9,930 nucleotides of DNA from Bryobacterales bacterium (GTDB taxonomy: Bacteria; Acidobacteriota; Terriglobia; Bryobacterales; Bryobacteraceae). Below, one piece after another: positions 1-6,963 of the stretch (the first letter of the stretch is position 1; each line of letters opens with the position of its first letter). Position numbers and translations under genes: made by a program. The stretch is taken from contig PKYZ01000404.1 of assembly GCA_003132865.1 (NCBI GenBank), positions 7,025-16,954 of the forward strand. The letters are read 5' to 3'. Under the pieces are notes generated by a model, which was given only the letters and a program-made list of their open reading frames with translations, searched no databases and was not told the DNA's origin.

Positions 1-1408
1 GCAGGCTTCCAATGGCATGCCCTTGGCGATCGCGCACCACCACCGGCACCTCCACCAGGTTGCTCTGCACCTTGAAAGTCACCGGCTCATCATGCGTCGA
101 CACCTCCGCTTCGCTCGCAGGCTTGGCTTTGGGCGGCTCCGGCGCAGGCGCGGTCTTTAGCGTTGCTTCGGCAAGCTCCGGACGGTTCGCATCCGCAGTC
201 GTAATCCCAATCGCTGCGGCGATGTCCTTGGTCTGCGTCTCGTCCACCCGCGGCGCATCTCCCTTCTCCGCGGCGACCGGTTGATTTTGCCGCCGCGCCA
301 TCTCCTTCGCATCGGGCGCCCAGTAGCCCTTCCGCGCCTGTACGTCGAGGCCGTGCCCGCTCGCCAGCTTCACCGTCAGCGTATGGAAACTGCCATCCTC
401 CTTCAACGTCTCCGGCGAGAAGCCTAGAACATAGATGTACTCTGGCGTAGCGGCGAGTTGACGCACCGCTCCATCCAGGTCGTTCGTGTCCCGAATGTAG
501 CGGCCGCCGGTGCCATTGGTCACCTGAGCTTGAAAAATCTGGAACTCTCCAGCCCGCGAAACCGCCAGGCCGCGCGCATCCAGGCTGTTGATCACCACGC
601 GGGACCGCACCGCATACTCGATCAACTGCATGGTCTCGTGCATCTCCCACAGTGGCAGTTGCAAACCGGGTGAAACCAGAACCACGGTCCGCTGGCCCGG
701 CAGCCTGGCCATACGGCGCACAAGGTCGTGGGACTCCATGATGACCGCCCGCGTTTCGTTCTCGACTGCCCTTGGGACCTCGACTGTACTTGGGGCGGGA
801 TACGAGCTCGGCACGGTCGGAAACACCGGAGCACCCGGCCCTATTCTCAACAACGCTTCCCGCAGCTTGGCGCGATCGTAGGTGAAATCCACCGTGATCA
901 GTCCCGACGTCGTGAAAATGCCCACGCGGTCGGCAGGCCGCAGCGTATCCAGGAACTTCCGGGCGGCCTCGCGAACGTAAGCCAGATCGCTGACGTCTCC
1001 TACGTAGCCTTTATTCTTGCCGCTCAGGTCGTCGATCTTCATATGCACATCGTCGAACAGCAGCGCCACGAAATGCTCCGGGATGGCCATAGGCGCGGCA
1101 ACCGCCTGTCCGGCGGCGGGTGTACCTACGCTCCGGTCTGCGGCCGCCTGCCCCGAAGTGTCCTCGACCGCGAATCTCGTGATTACCTGCGGTTTACCTT
1201 TGTCGAAGACCTGAAAATCTTCCTTGCGCAGATTTCCGACGGCGTTCCCTTGGGCATCGCGCACCACCACCGGCACCAGCACCAGGTTCGTTTCAGTCTT
1301 GAACCTGACATCGTTTTCAGACTGCGGCGAAGCCATAGGAGAAGCGAGGAGAATTACAACGGCAGAAGCCAGAGAACGCGCCAAATGGCGCAGAATACGG
1401 CTATGCAT
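1..1408 (-). CDS. VWFA-related acidobacterial exported protein, 3' end cut off by window edge
   Basis: The frame starts at the ATG at 1408 and stays open to position 2, giving 469 visible codons. An AGGGGG ribosome site lies 7 bases upstream (1416-1421). Residues 1-29 form a signal peptide (basic MHSRILRH, then a hydrophobic stretch ending near SPMASPQ), so the protein is probably exported. Residues 36-80 carry the module NLVLVPVVVRD...LRKEDFQVFDKGKPQ that precedes the von Willebrand A-like domain in the acidobacterial VWFA-related family (TIGR03436 type). The VWA-like domain spans about 110-330 and begins FVALLFDDVHM. A classical DxSxS metal site is not visible, as is common in this family. 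A Pro/Ala/Glu-rich linker (about 365-440) leads to a second copy of the N-terminal module at 445-469, where the window ends. The substrate is unknown; family members are presumed envelope or adhesion-type proteins. The family call is firm, the role is not. Confidence 0.9.
   Translation of the reverse strand, partial: MHSRILRHLARSLASAVVILLASPMASPQSENDVRFKTETNLVLVPVVVRDAQGNAVGNLRKEDFQVFDKGKPQVITRFAVEDTSGQAAADRSVGTPAAGQAVAAPMAIPEHFVALLFDDVHMKIDDLSGKNKGYVGDVSDLAYVREAARKFLDTLRPADRVGIFTTSGLITVDFTYDRAKLREALLRIGPGAPVFPTVPSSYPAPSTVEVPRAVENETRAVIMESHDLVRRMARLPGQRTVVLVSPGLQLPLWEMHETMQLIEYAVRSRVVINSLDARGLAVSRAGEFQIFQAQVTNGTGGRYIRDTNDLDGAVRQLAATPEYIYVLGFSPETLKEDGSFHTLTVKLASGHGLDVQARKGYWAPDAKEMARRQNQPVAAEKGDAPRVDETQTKDIAAAIGITTADANRPELAEATLKTAPAPEPPKAKPASEAEVSTHDEPVTFKVQSNLVEVPVVVRDRQGHAIGSL
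2..76 (-). repeat. Second copy of the module coding for NLVxVPVVVRD (partner at 1229-1303)
   Basis: Residues 445-469 of the VWFA-related protein repeat residues 36-60. By eye 17 of 25 positions are identical (NLVEVPVVVRD against NLVLVPVVVRD, then QGHAIGSL against QGNAVGNL). The similarity is visible in the DNA as well, around the gcgcaccaccaccggcacc stretch in both copies. The copy is cut by the window edge, so its full extent is unknown. Confidence 0.85.
1229..1303 (-). repeat. First copy of the module coding for NLVxVPVVVRD (partner at 2-76)
   Basis: This segment encodes residues 36-60 of the VWFA-related protein, just after the signal peptide. It is the upstream partner of the copy at 2-76, about 1.23 kb apart in the same orientation. 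Confidence 0.85.
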
Positions 1409-1415
1409 AAGGCTG

Positions 1416-1421
1416 CCCCCT
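1416..1421 (-). promoter_or_regulatory. Ribosome binding site of the VWFA-related gene
   Basis: On the minus strand this reads AGGGGG, 7 bases before the ATG at 1408. It supports that start over later in-frame ATG codons such as residue 25. Confidence 0.6.
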
Positions 1422-1472
1422 ATAATCGTACTGTTTTCGGGCCCGCTGCGGACGACGCCGCCGGTTGTTGCG

Positions 1473-1492
1473 AGGCGCCCAGAAGGGCGCCT
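1473..1492. repeat. Perfect 8-bp inverted repeat, 4-base loop
   Basis: AGGCGCCC (1473-1480) and GGGCGCCT (1485-1492) are exact reverse complements around the loop AGAA. No T-tract follows on either strand that would make a typical intrinsic terminator. It lies 65-84 bases upstream of the VWFA-related start. Confidence 0.8.
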
Positions 1493-1526
1493 GCTTGTTC
1501 GACGTTGAAACCGGTGGTCCAGTTTC

Positions 1527-1663
1527 GACAGTGACAATCGGGGTGGGGCGGGCGCCCTCGCCCGGGTCGGACCCCCGGTCCGACAGCCGAGCCAGGGGGC
1601 TCTGCGCGGGTCAGGGTGCGGGTCAGGGGAGCCGCCCCACACTTGGTTGTGACCAAGACTGTC
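1527..1663. repeat. Cluster of nested inverted repeats, possible REP/MITE-like or structured RNA element
   Basis: Outer arms GACAGT (1527-1532) and ACTGTC (1658-1663) enclose 9-bp arms GTGGGGCGG (1543-1551) and CCGCCCCAC (1632-1640). Local hairpins are CGGGCG/CGCCCG (1549-1564, loop CCCT), GTCGGACC/GGTCCGAC (1566-1584, loop CCC), GAGCC/GGCTC (1589-1602, loop AGGG) and CTTGGT/ACCAAG (1642-1657, loop TGTG). All these arms are exact complements. The first hairpin shares three bases with the 9-bp arm, so those two pairings are alternatives. Such density suggests a folded repeat or RNA. No family is recognised and no transposase is attached. Confidence 0.6.
1606..1629. repeat. 12-bp tandem duplication
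   Basis: GCGGGTCAGGG occurs at 1606-1616 and again at 1618-1628, an exact 12-bp period with the twelfth base differing (T against G). It sits inside the inverted-repeat cluster. Confidence 0.85.
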
Positions 1664-1893
1664 ACCTTATTCTGCGAGCCTCAATAGCTTGTGAACTTGC
1701 TGAATTGGTACAGGTATTACGGCAACTCGGTGCCCGATATCGTAGCTTGGGGCCAAATGGCCGTGGGTGCCAACCCGGTTTCCGGATAACCCTGCCGTCC
1801 TCGGGTCTGAAACGTAGCAGCAGGATATCCCCGCCAAATAATGCATCCCAGCCGCATGCGCTGTTCGTATTTGCTAACGAGGCGGGAAACACA

Positions 1894-2430
1894 ATGAAAA
1901 TCGCAATGATCGCATTAGCGGCAGCCATGCTCCCGGCGTGGGCGCAGGAAATCAAGCTGCCGGTCAATCTGGACGCGCTGGCCGATAAGGCGGACGAAGC
2001 CGTGTCGGTCACCATGGACAAATCCATGCTGCAGTTTGCCAGCAAATTCCTCAACGATAAAGACGATGACGAGGCGGATGTCCGCAAACTCGTCGCCGGC
2101 CTGGATGGCATCTACGTCAGGAGCTTCCAATTCTCCCACGAAGGCGAATACAGCATGGCCGATGTGGAGGCTGTGCGCAGCCAGTTGCAGAGCCCTCCAT
2201 GGGGGCGCCTGGTGGGCGTGACATCCAAACACGGCGACAATGTGGACGTGTATTTCAAGGACGGCGGCAGCGGACACCTGGGAGGCATCGTAGTGATCGC
2301 CGCCGAACCGAGAGAGCTGACCATCGTCAACATTATCGGTACGCTCGACCCCGAGCGGCTGGTGGATCTAGGCGGCGAGTTCGGCATCCCACGGTTCGAA
2401 AGGTCCAGGACCCGGAGGGAGGCGCGATGA
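1894..2430 (+). CDS. DUF4252-type exported protein
   Basis: This codes for 178 aa. The start is the ATG at 1894 because a clear signal peptide follows (MKIAMIALAAAMLPAWAQ, cleavage before Glu). A modest GAGGCGGG site lies upstream (1879-1886), and upstream in-frame sequence looks non-coding. The mature part fits the DUF4252 pattern: an early helix with LQFASKFL (about 50-57), an acidic stretch DKDDDEADVRKLV, the strand IYVRSFQFS (about 77-85), WGRLVGVTSKHGDNVDVYFKD (about 109-129), and the closing IVVIAAEPRELTIVNIIGTLD. In DUF4252 the function is unknown; members are small exported or lipoproteins. There is no lipobox Cys here, so it is probably periplasmic. It overlaps the next gene by 4 bases (ATGA), so the two are almost certainly co-translated. 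The family call is by pattern only. Confidence 0.8.
   Translation: MKIAMIALAAAMLPAWAQEIKLPVNLDALADKADEAVSVTMDKSMLQFASKFLNDKDDDEADVRKLVAGLDGIYVRSFQFSHEGEYSMADVEAVRSQLQSPPWGRLVGVTSKHGDNVDVYFKDGGSGHLGGIVVIAAEPRELTIVNIIGTLDPERLVDLGGEFGIPRFERSRTRREAR
2414..2422 (+). promoter_or_regulatory. Strong ribosome binding site inside the end of the DUF4252-type gene
   Basis: GGAGGGAGG lies 4 bases before the ATG at 2427 and within the last codons of the upstream gene. It fixes the start of the downstream gene and supports translational coupling. Confidence 0.75.
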
Positions 2431-2936
2431 AAGCGCGAGTGTTGCCGGCGGTTCTGATGGTGCTGATGGCGTCGGGCGCGGCATTCGGCGGCGATGCGGA
2501 ATTCGATCGCATCGTGAAGGCCATCGAATCCCGCTACGGGACGCGGCCTCTGCATATTCCGTTTTTGGGCGTCGCGAATTTCTTCGTGAAGGTAGCGCGT
2601 CCGGAGGGAGCCAGCGGCTTCAAGCTGGCGGTATTCGAGGGACTGAAGGACCTGAAGTCCGCGGCGGATCCGAGCGAATGGCGCGAAAGGGACCGTTTCA
2701 TGGATACGCTGGCCGGCCCGAACTTGCATCCGCTGGTGCGCGTGCATTCCCGGCGCGACGGGGAGGCAACCTACATTTTCATGAGTCCGGCGAGTAAGTC
2801 GAGTAAGTCCACACGTGTGCTCATCGCCACCTTCGAGCACAACGAAGCCACCGTGATTGAAGTGAAGGCCAACATCGAGACGCTGCTCAAGTCGCTGCAG
2901 GCGCCGGCACACGCCGGCCGCACCCTTCGGGAATAG
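2427..2936 (+). CDS. Small exported protein, probable diverged paralogue of the DUF4252-type neighbour
   Basis: This codes for 169 aa from the ATG at 2427, which overlaps the previous stop as ATGA and follows a strong GGAGGGAGG site. Residues 1-21 are a signal peptide (MKARVLPAVLMVLMASGAAFG). I recognise no named family directly. The C-terminal half lines up by eye with the upstream DUF4252-type protein: LVRVHSRRDGEATYIF against LVGVTSKHGDNVDVYF, then VLIATFEHNEATVIEVKANI against IVVIAAEPRELTIVNIIGTL, and LLKSL against LVDL. That suggests an old tandem duplication. An in-frame 9-bp tandem duplication (2791-2808) gives the SKSSKS stretch in the predicted loop between strands. Function is unknown. 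The pair may form a periplasmic complex, which is inference. The gene itself is certain. Confidence 0.85.
   Translation: MKARVLPAVLMVLMASGAAFGGDAEFDRIVKAIESRYGTRPLHIPFLGVANFFVKVARPEGASGFKLAVFEGLKDLKSAADPSEWRERDRFMDTLAGPNLHPLVRVHSRRDGEATYIFMSPASKSSKSTRVLIATFEHNEATVIEVKANIETLLKSLQAPAHAGRTLRE
2791..2808 (+). repeat. 9-bp in-frame tandem duplication
   Basis: CGAGTAAGT occurs twice back to back (2791-2799, 2800-2808) inside the 169-aa gene and doubles a Ser-Lys-Ser unit without shifting the frame. Confidence 0.85.
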
Positions 2937-2968
2937 ATCCATCTCGGAAAATGCCAGAATAGATCCAT
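2931..2968 (+). repeat. 12-bp direct repeat spanning one gene's stop and the next gene's start
   Basis: GAATAGATCCAT occurs at 2931-2942 and again at 2957-2968. The first copy contains the TAG stop of the 169-aa gene (2934-2936). The second runs into the ATG at 2967 of the next gene. The spacer between the copies is 14 bases. No good Shine-Dalgarno sequence precedes the ATG at 2967. Confidence 0.85.
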
Positions 2969-3797
2969 GTGGGCCAGAAAAATCGCCGTCTTCTTGCTCG
3001 CAGTGCTGGTCCGTGCGCAGCAGCGGCCGCCGCTGCATGCCCAATCCGCATCGACGATCGACTTCAGCTCCGCCGCGGACGGTTCCGAGATGGTCGAGAT
3101 CCGCAACATATCGCATGAGGTTACCGGAACCCAAGTCCCGGGCCGGCCTTCCGGCGAGCGTCTGCTGCTGCGCAAGACCACCCACTCGAAACAAGTCCTG
3201 GGCGACATCGGCCTGGAGGCAACCGTTACGCTGGAAGCCTGGCGCCTGGGCGAAGATCCGCGGCAGAAGCCGCTGTACACCCTGACCGTCGCGGGCGAGG
3301 ATGCCCGCACGATCGACAATGCGCTCTTGGCCGTCTCGCGCGGTCTGGAAGAAACCGAGTGGTGGTCGGTATATAAGCTGGGTTCCGGCCAGCATCTCTT
3401 CGATACCTACGTGCCGTTGCTGAGCTTCTCGATTTCACGGGAGACCGTGACCACCCGGTATGTGGGACTGGAAGTGCCACCCGACGACAACAAAGACGCG
3501 CGCCTGAAGCAGCCGAACGTCGTGGGCGTGCTGATCTATGCCTCGGAAGACCGGCTGATTCGCGAAGCGCTCGTGACCTGCGACGATCCCAAGCAGGCGC
3601 AGCTTCTGCGGTCATACGCGGACACCACGCGAGCCGTCTCGTGGACGGAAGGTGCGCTGAAGCTATCCTTCAGCCAGAACTACCCGTCACCCCCCAACAC
3701 GGTGGAGCTGCGTATACCCGTGCGTCGAGACGATCTCGACCTGACGCACACACAACTGCCGCCGCGCATGCACGTCACGCCTTATTCTGACTCCTGA
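2967..3797 (+). CDS. Hypothetical exported protein, 276 aa
   Basis: The protein starts at the ATG at 2967 with a signal peptide-like N-terminus (MWARKIAVFLLAVLVRAQ, cleavage perhaps after a later Ala-Gln near residue 26). I do not recognise a family. What can be seen is a mostly beta-type sequence of alternating hydrophobic and polar residues, a GDIGLEATVTLEAW segment, a WWSVYKLGSGQHLFDTYV segment (about 132-149) and a C-terminal VELRIPVRRDDLDL stretch. No cysteine pairs or catalytic signature stand out. It follows the 169-aa gene by 30 bases in the same direction, so it may share the transcript. The ribosome site is weak, which leaves the start less certain. It ends 4 bases before the convergent peptidase gene. 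The antisense frames over it show no family resemblance. Confidence 0.75.
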   Translation: MWARKIAVFLLAVLVRAQQRPPLHAQSASTIDFSSAADGSEMVEIRNISHEVTGTQVPGRPSGERLLLRKTTHSKQVLGDIGLEATVTLEAWRLGEDPRQKPLYTLTVAGEDARTIDNALLAVSRGLEETEWWSVYKLGSGQHLFDTYVPLLSFSISRETVTTRYVGLEVPPDDNKDARLKQPNVVGVLIYASEDRLIREALVTCDDPKQAQLLRSYADTTRAVSWTEGALKLSFSQNYPSPPNTVELRIPVRRDDLDLTHTQLPPRMHVTPYSDS

Positions 3798-3801
3798 CTT
3801 C

Positions 3802-6800
3802 TTACTTCTTCACTCCCCCCACATCCAAATGCCGGTAATTCATAATGGCGTTGAACAACAGGAAATAGCTCCCCGAAGTTTCGTTGCGCCACATGGGATT
3901 GTTGGAGAACAGCACGATGTGCCCCTGGCCGTGCGGGACATCCACTACCGCGGGCTTTTCAGCCAACTCGGAGCCCCCGTCCAGCAGGCCGCTCACCAGC
4001 AGATTGCCGGCCTCCGCGAAGCGCAGGATCACGCGCGGTAGCTCGTTGGCCGGCGGAATCCGCCAGCCGGCGTACGCCCGCATCTCTTCGGGGACGTAAA
4101 GTTCCTTTTCGCGCGGAGTGCGCTTCGGCGGCTTCTCGGGCGCGGCGTAAGGGCGGCATTGGATCACATCGGGATCGGTCGCCGATCCCCGGCCACTCGA
4201 CCGGCTCGCATTACTATCTCCGCCGCCGAAGCCCAGGCTGACATTCAGAATGGGGTTCTCGCTGTAGTAGATGTAGAGCTTTTCGCCGTAACCGTATGCG
4301 ATGGGACTCTTGGCATCTTCGACATCGGCCAGCAGCACGTCGCCCGGGCATACCAGCTTCTGCGAAGGCCGCAGCGAAACCGCGCGCGTCATGCCGCCCT
4401 CCACCGGCAAGGCCGCCGATTCGCCGACCGCCACCAGCAGGCCGCCATCCCGCACGAAGCGTTCCAGGCTCGCTACGCCGGAATAACCCAGACCTCCGCG
4501 AATGTCGTCGCTCGAATCGAGTCCGGGCGCGGCGAAACTGGGCGTCTCGGGCGTACTCTTCCAGGGCATCGCCTGGCCCTGCATGGGAAGCCCCTGCATG
4601 GCCGACGCCAGACTTCGGGCGTTTGGCGGCACGATGATGACGTCAAACTGATCGCGCAGATTCGGGGTGTCGCGAACCTTGGTGTCGGCGACGTACGCGT
4701 AAGGAATCTTGAGTTGGTCCATGGTGATCCGAAACCAGCCATCCTCCTGGGTGTTGGTCCAATCGTGCAGGAGGGCCACCCGCGGGGCTTCCAGCGCGTG
4801 CCGCGCCACGCTCAACTTGGCGTCCGTGGCGAACACGCTGATCCCCAACTCGCGCGCGGCGGCTTCGATCTGGCCGCGGTCTCGGTTGGCCATCAGGGTA
4901 ATGACGAAACTGCCGCGATTGAATTTGTGGCCGTCGGTTTCGAAGGGTTCTTCGGCGGCTTCCATGGCCACGCTCGCGAGGCGGAAGCGGAAGGTGGCGA
5001 GCGCACTGTCCGCATTATTGTTAACCAAGTACGTGGTGTGGCCGGCGCCCTTGACGTCCCCTGCCACGCGGAGCTCGCCCGTGAGCTTGGCCATGGGTAC
5101 GTCGAGCACGGATGTGTCCGTCACCCGGACGGTCTTCACGTTTGCCAGCGCGCCCAGAGTCCACCCGGTATCGTCATAAGGCCGCGGGTCTTTCGTGCTG
5201 AAGTACTGTGTGTCGAGCAGCGTGTCGGCCAGGCGGCTGTAAGGCTGATCCATGCGGATGATGTAGCTGCCCGCCGGAAAATGTTGCGTCGTGGTGGTGG
5301 GGGCTTCCTTCAGCTTGGAGTCCGCCGCGGCCTTCTCATCAGCCGCCGGCTTCTTCTCTTCCGCCGGTTTGGCAGGGCCGCCGATAGCTGCGCTTTCGAC
5401 GTTCAGCACCGCCGCGGAGAAGGCCTTGTCCGCGCGTGAAATCTCGACGCCCTGCGACCGCAGGACATTCAGCAAGCGCGCCTGGTCGCCCGGCCGCGGA
5501 TCGTCCGCGGGCAATACCCAGGCGGCCGGGCCTTCCGTGCGCGCCTTGGCAACCGCGCGCAGGCTCTTCAGGTAGAAGTTCTGCAGGTATTCCTGCCCGT
5601 GTGAAGCGACGTTGTACAGGCCCAGCAACAGCCCACTTTGCTGCAGGTTGATGTTGTCGCGCGCAGACCACTTGACCTGGGCCAGGGGCGGATTCGGCCG
5701 GTACCATTCGCGGCTCGTCGCATTGGGTTGCAGCGTGCGCACCTGCGTGTCCGCGCCGCGGTTGCCGAAAGTCTCATAAAACCGGCCGATAGCGTTGTGT
5801 CCGGTCGCCGCCCAGATCAGGTAGTTGGGCGCCCATCCGTCGTAGAAGCCGTGCGTCCAGACGCCCACCACGCCGCGCCGGGTTAGCTCCTCCACTTCGT
5901 AATAGGCCAGGCGCTGCCATTCGCTGCTGACGATCGGATCGAGCCATGCGTTGTACGGCCCCGTGCCGGTGGAGATGTAAAGGTAAGGGATGGATTCATG
6001 CAGGTCGTGCATCACGGTGGCGTGCCAATCCAGATACGTCCTGGTGACGTTCTTCGACAGCGCCAGCGACAGAGTAATGCCATCGCGGTTGTTGTCGTGC
6101 GAGACATAGTGGCCCCACCACACCAGCGGATAAGGCATCGCCTCGGGATGATGCTTGCCGAACATATAGACGTCCACGAAGCGGTCGCGGCCATCGGTCT
6201 CGATGACGGGCGTCAGCAGCACAATCGAATTCTTCCGGATGGTCTGGATAAGCGGCGTCTCTTCCACCGCCAGCCGGTAGGCGAGCTCCATCAGCATTTC
6301 GGGCGAGCCGGACTCGGGCGAGTGTATGCTGCCATCGGCCCAGTAAATGGGCTTGCCTTGCTGGATCAGCGATTGCGCGTCGGCCTCGCTCAGGCCGCGG
6401 GGGTCCGCCAGACGGGCCGTGATCTGCCGGTAGTGGTCGAGGTTCTGGATGGTGGCTTCATCGGCGATCGCCACCAGAATCATTTCCCGCCCTTCCTCGC
6501 TCGTGCCCATGGAAAACACCCGCACGCGCGGGCTGCGGCTGGCCACGAGGCGCATGTAGCCGTTGATCTGCTCCACGTGGTCGAGCACGTCCGGCGCGCC
6601 GATGATGTGGCCCAGGTATGTGTCGGGCGCGGGCACGCAGGAACTCCACGGCAGGTGATCGACCAGCTCGGTGGAGAAGTAAGTCTCGGTGGTGGCTTTG
6701 CGGATGGCGGCGGTGTAGGCGTCGTCGTCCTTGATCTCGCACGATCCGGCCACCTGCCCCGCGTAGGCGGATGAAGTGGTCAATGCAATGGCCAGGGCGG

Positions 6801-6834
6801 CCAGCGGCCATGGCCGCACAACTCGTTCGGGCAT
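3802..6834 (-). CDS. Secreted M14-type zinc carboxypeptidase with C-terminal GATase-like region
   Basis: The protein is 1010 aa. Residues 1-25 are a signal peptide ending SSAYA, and a GAGGGAA site (6838-6844) supports the start. The M14 domain covers about 70-360. The zinc ligands are His171 and Glu174 in SIHSPES and His279 in HDLHE. Asn249-Arg250 (DNNRDG) match the substrate-binding pair, and Glu354 (GRFYETFG) is the likely catalytic glutamate, so the site looks intact. Residues 487-512 are an Ala/Lys/Glu-rich linker. About 680-980 resembles a class I glutamine amidotransferase-like fold (VALLHDW...FDVIIVPP...FVRDGGLLVAVGES...GHIVLFSNNP), common in large M14-like proteins, with no obvious catalytic triad. 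It should cleave C-terminal residues of peptides outside the cytoplasm; specificity is unknown. It converges on the 276-aa gene with a 4-bp gap. Plus-strand open frames inside it are shadows. Confidence 0.93.
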   Translation of the reverse strand: MPERVVRPWPLAALAIALTTSSAYAGQVAGSCEIKDDDAYTAAIRKATTETYFSTELVDHLPWSSCVPAPDTYLGHIIGAPDVLDHVEQINGYMRLVASRSPRVRVFSMGTSEEGREMILVAIADEATIQNLDHYRQITARLADPRGLSEADAQSLIQQGKPIYWADGSIHSPESGSPEMLMELAYRLAVEETPLIQTIRKNSIVLLTPVIETDGRDRFVDVYMFGKHHPEAMPYPLVWWGHYVSHDNNRDGITLSLALSKNVTRTYLDWHATVMHDLHESIPYLYISTGTGPYNAWLDPIVSSEWQRLAYYEVEELTRRGVVGVWTHGFYDGWAPNYLIWAATGHNAIGRFYETFGNRGADTQVRTLQPNATSREWYRPNPPLAQVKWSARDNINLQQSGLLLGLYNVASHGQEYLQNFYLKSLRAVAKARTEGPAAWVLPADDPRPGDQARLLNVLRSQGVEISRADKAFSAAVLNVESAAIGGPAKPAEEKKPAADEKAAADSKLKEAPTTTTQHFPAGSYIIRMDQPYSRLADTLLDTQYFSTKDPRPYDDTGWTLGALANVKTVRVTDTSVLDVPMAKLTGELRVAGDVKGAGHTTYLVNNNADSALATFRFRLASVAMEAAEEPFETDGHKFNRGSFVITLMANRDRGQIEAAARELGISVFATDAKLSVARHALEAPRVALLHDWTNTQEDGWFRITMDQLKIPYAYVADTKVRDTPNLRDQFDVIIVPPNARSLASAMQGLPMQGQAMPWKSTPETPSFAAPGLDSSDDIRGGLGYSGVASLERFVRDGGLLVAVGESAALPVEGGMTRAVSLRPSQKLVCPGDVLLADVEDAKSPIAYGYGEKLYIYYSENPILNVSLGFGGGDSNASRSSGRGSATDPDVIQCRPYAAPEKPPKRTPREKELYVPEEMRAYAGWRIPPANELPRVILRFAEAGNLLVSGLLDGGSELAEKPAVVDVPHGQGHIVLFSNNPMWRNETSGSYFLLFNAIMNYRHLDVGGVKK

Positions 6835-6837
6835 GGA

Positions 6838-6844
6838 TTCCCTC
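6838..6844 (-). promoter_or_regulatory. Ribosome binding site of the M14 peptidase gene
   Basis: The minus strand reads GAGGGAA, 3 bases before the ATG at 6834. A TGTGATATAGG stretch roughly 45-55 bases upstream could be an extended -10, but no good -35 is visible, so I do not list it as a promoter. Confidence 0.65.
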
Positions 6845-6963
6845 GGACGCGGTTTTCGATTGGTGAAGCCTGCGTCTCGCTACCTATATCACATCGCGCA
6901 TGGAGGGCTGGGAACGTGCCGTGTCCGCACTCTTACGGACGCGTTTTGGCCGCGAAGCATGCC

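Larger units (their letters stand above)
1409..1893. other. Divergent intergenic region, 485 bp, rich in hairpins
   Basis: This gap separates the leftward VWFA-related gene from the rightward DUF4252-type gene and must hold both promoters. The part 1473-1663 carries the inverted and tandem repeats listed separately. The part 1664-1893 is plainer. It holds an 8-bp palindrome CGATATCG (1735-1742), a short GGCCA/TGGCC pair (1751-1762) and a -10-like AATAAT (1837-1842) 51 bases before the next ATG, without a convincing -35. An open frame runs through it into the 1894 gene, but its composition and lack of any family resemblance argue against translation. I recognise no known riboswitch or small RNA. 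Confidence 0.6.

Noticed and set aside
1465..1893. Upstream extension of the DUF4252-type gene from an earlier ATG
   Set aside because: The extension runs through the hairpin cluster and would bury the signal peptide in the middle of the protein. The ATG at 1894 fits much better.
1664..1893. Possible riboswitch or small RNA in the leader of the DUF4252-type gene
   Set aside because: I compared it from memory with the cobalamin and cyclic-di-GMP classes and found no matching conserved core.
2112..3395. A 427-codon minus-strand open frame opposite the three exported-protein genes
   Set aside because: It crosses gene boundaries on the other strand, while the plus-strand genes have signal peptides, ribosome sites and an ATGA overlap.
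4159..5439. A 426-codon plus-strand open frame opposite the M14 peptidase gene
   Set aside because: It lies fully antisense to a gene with a recognised domain and intact catalytic residues. Long antisense frames are expected in high-GC coding DNA, and its translation resembles no family.
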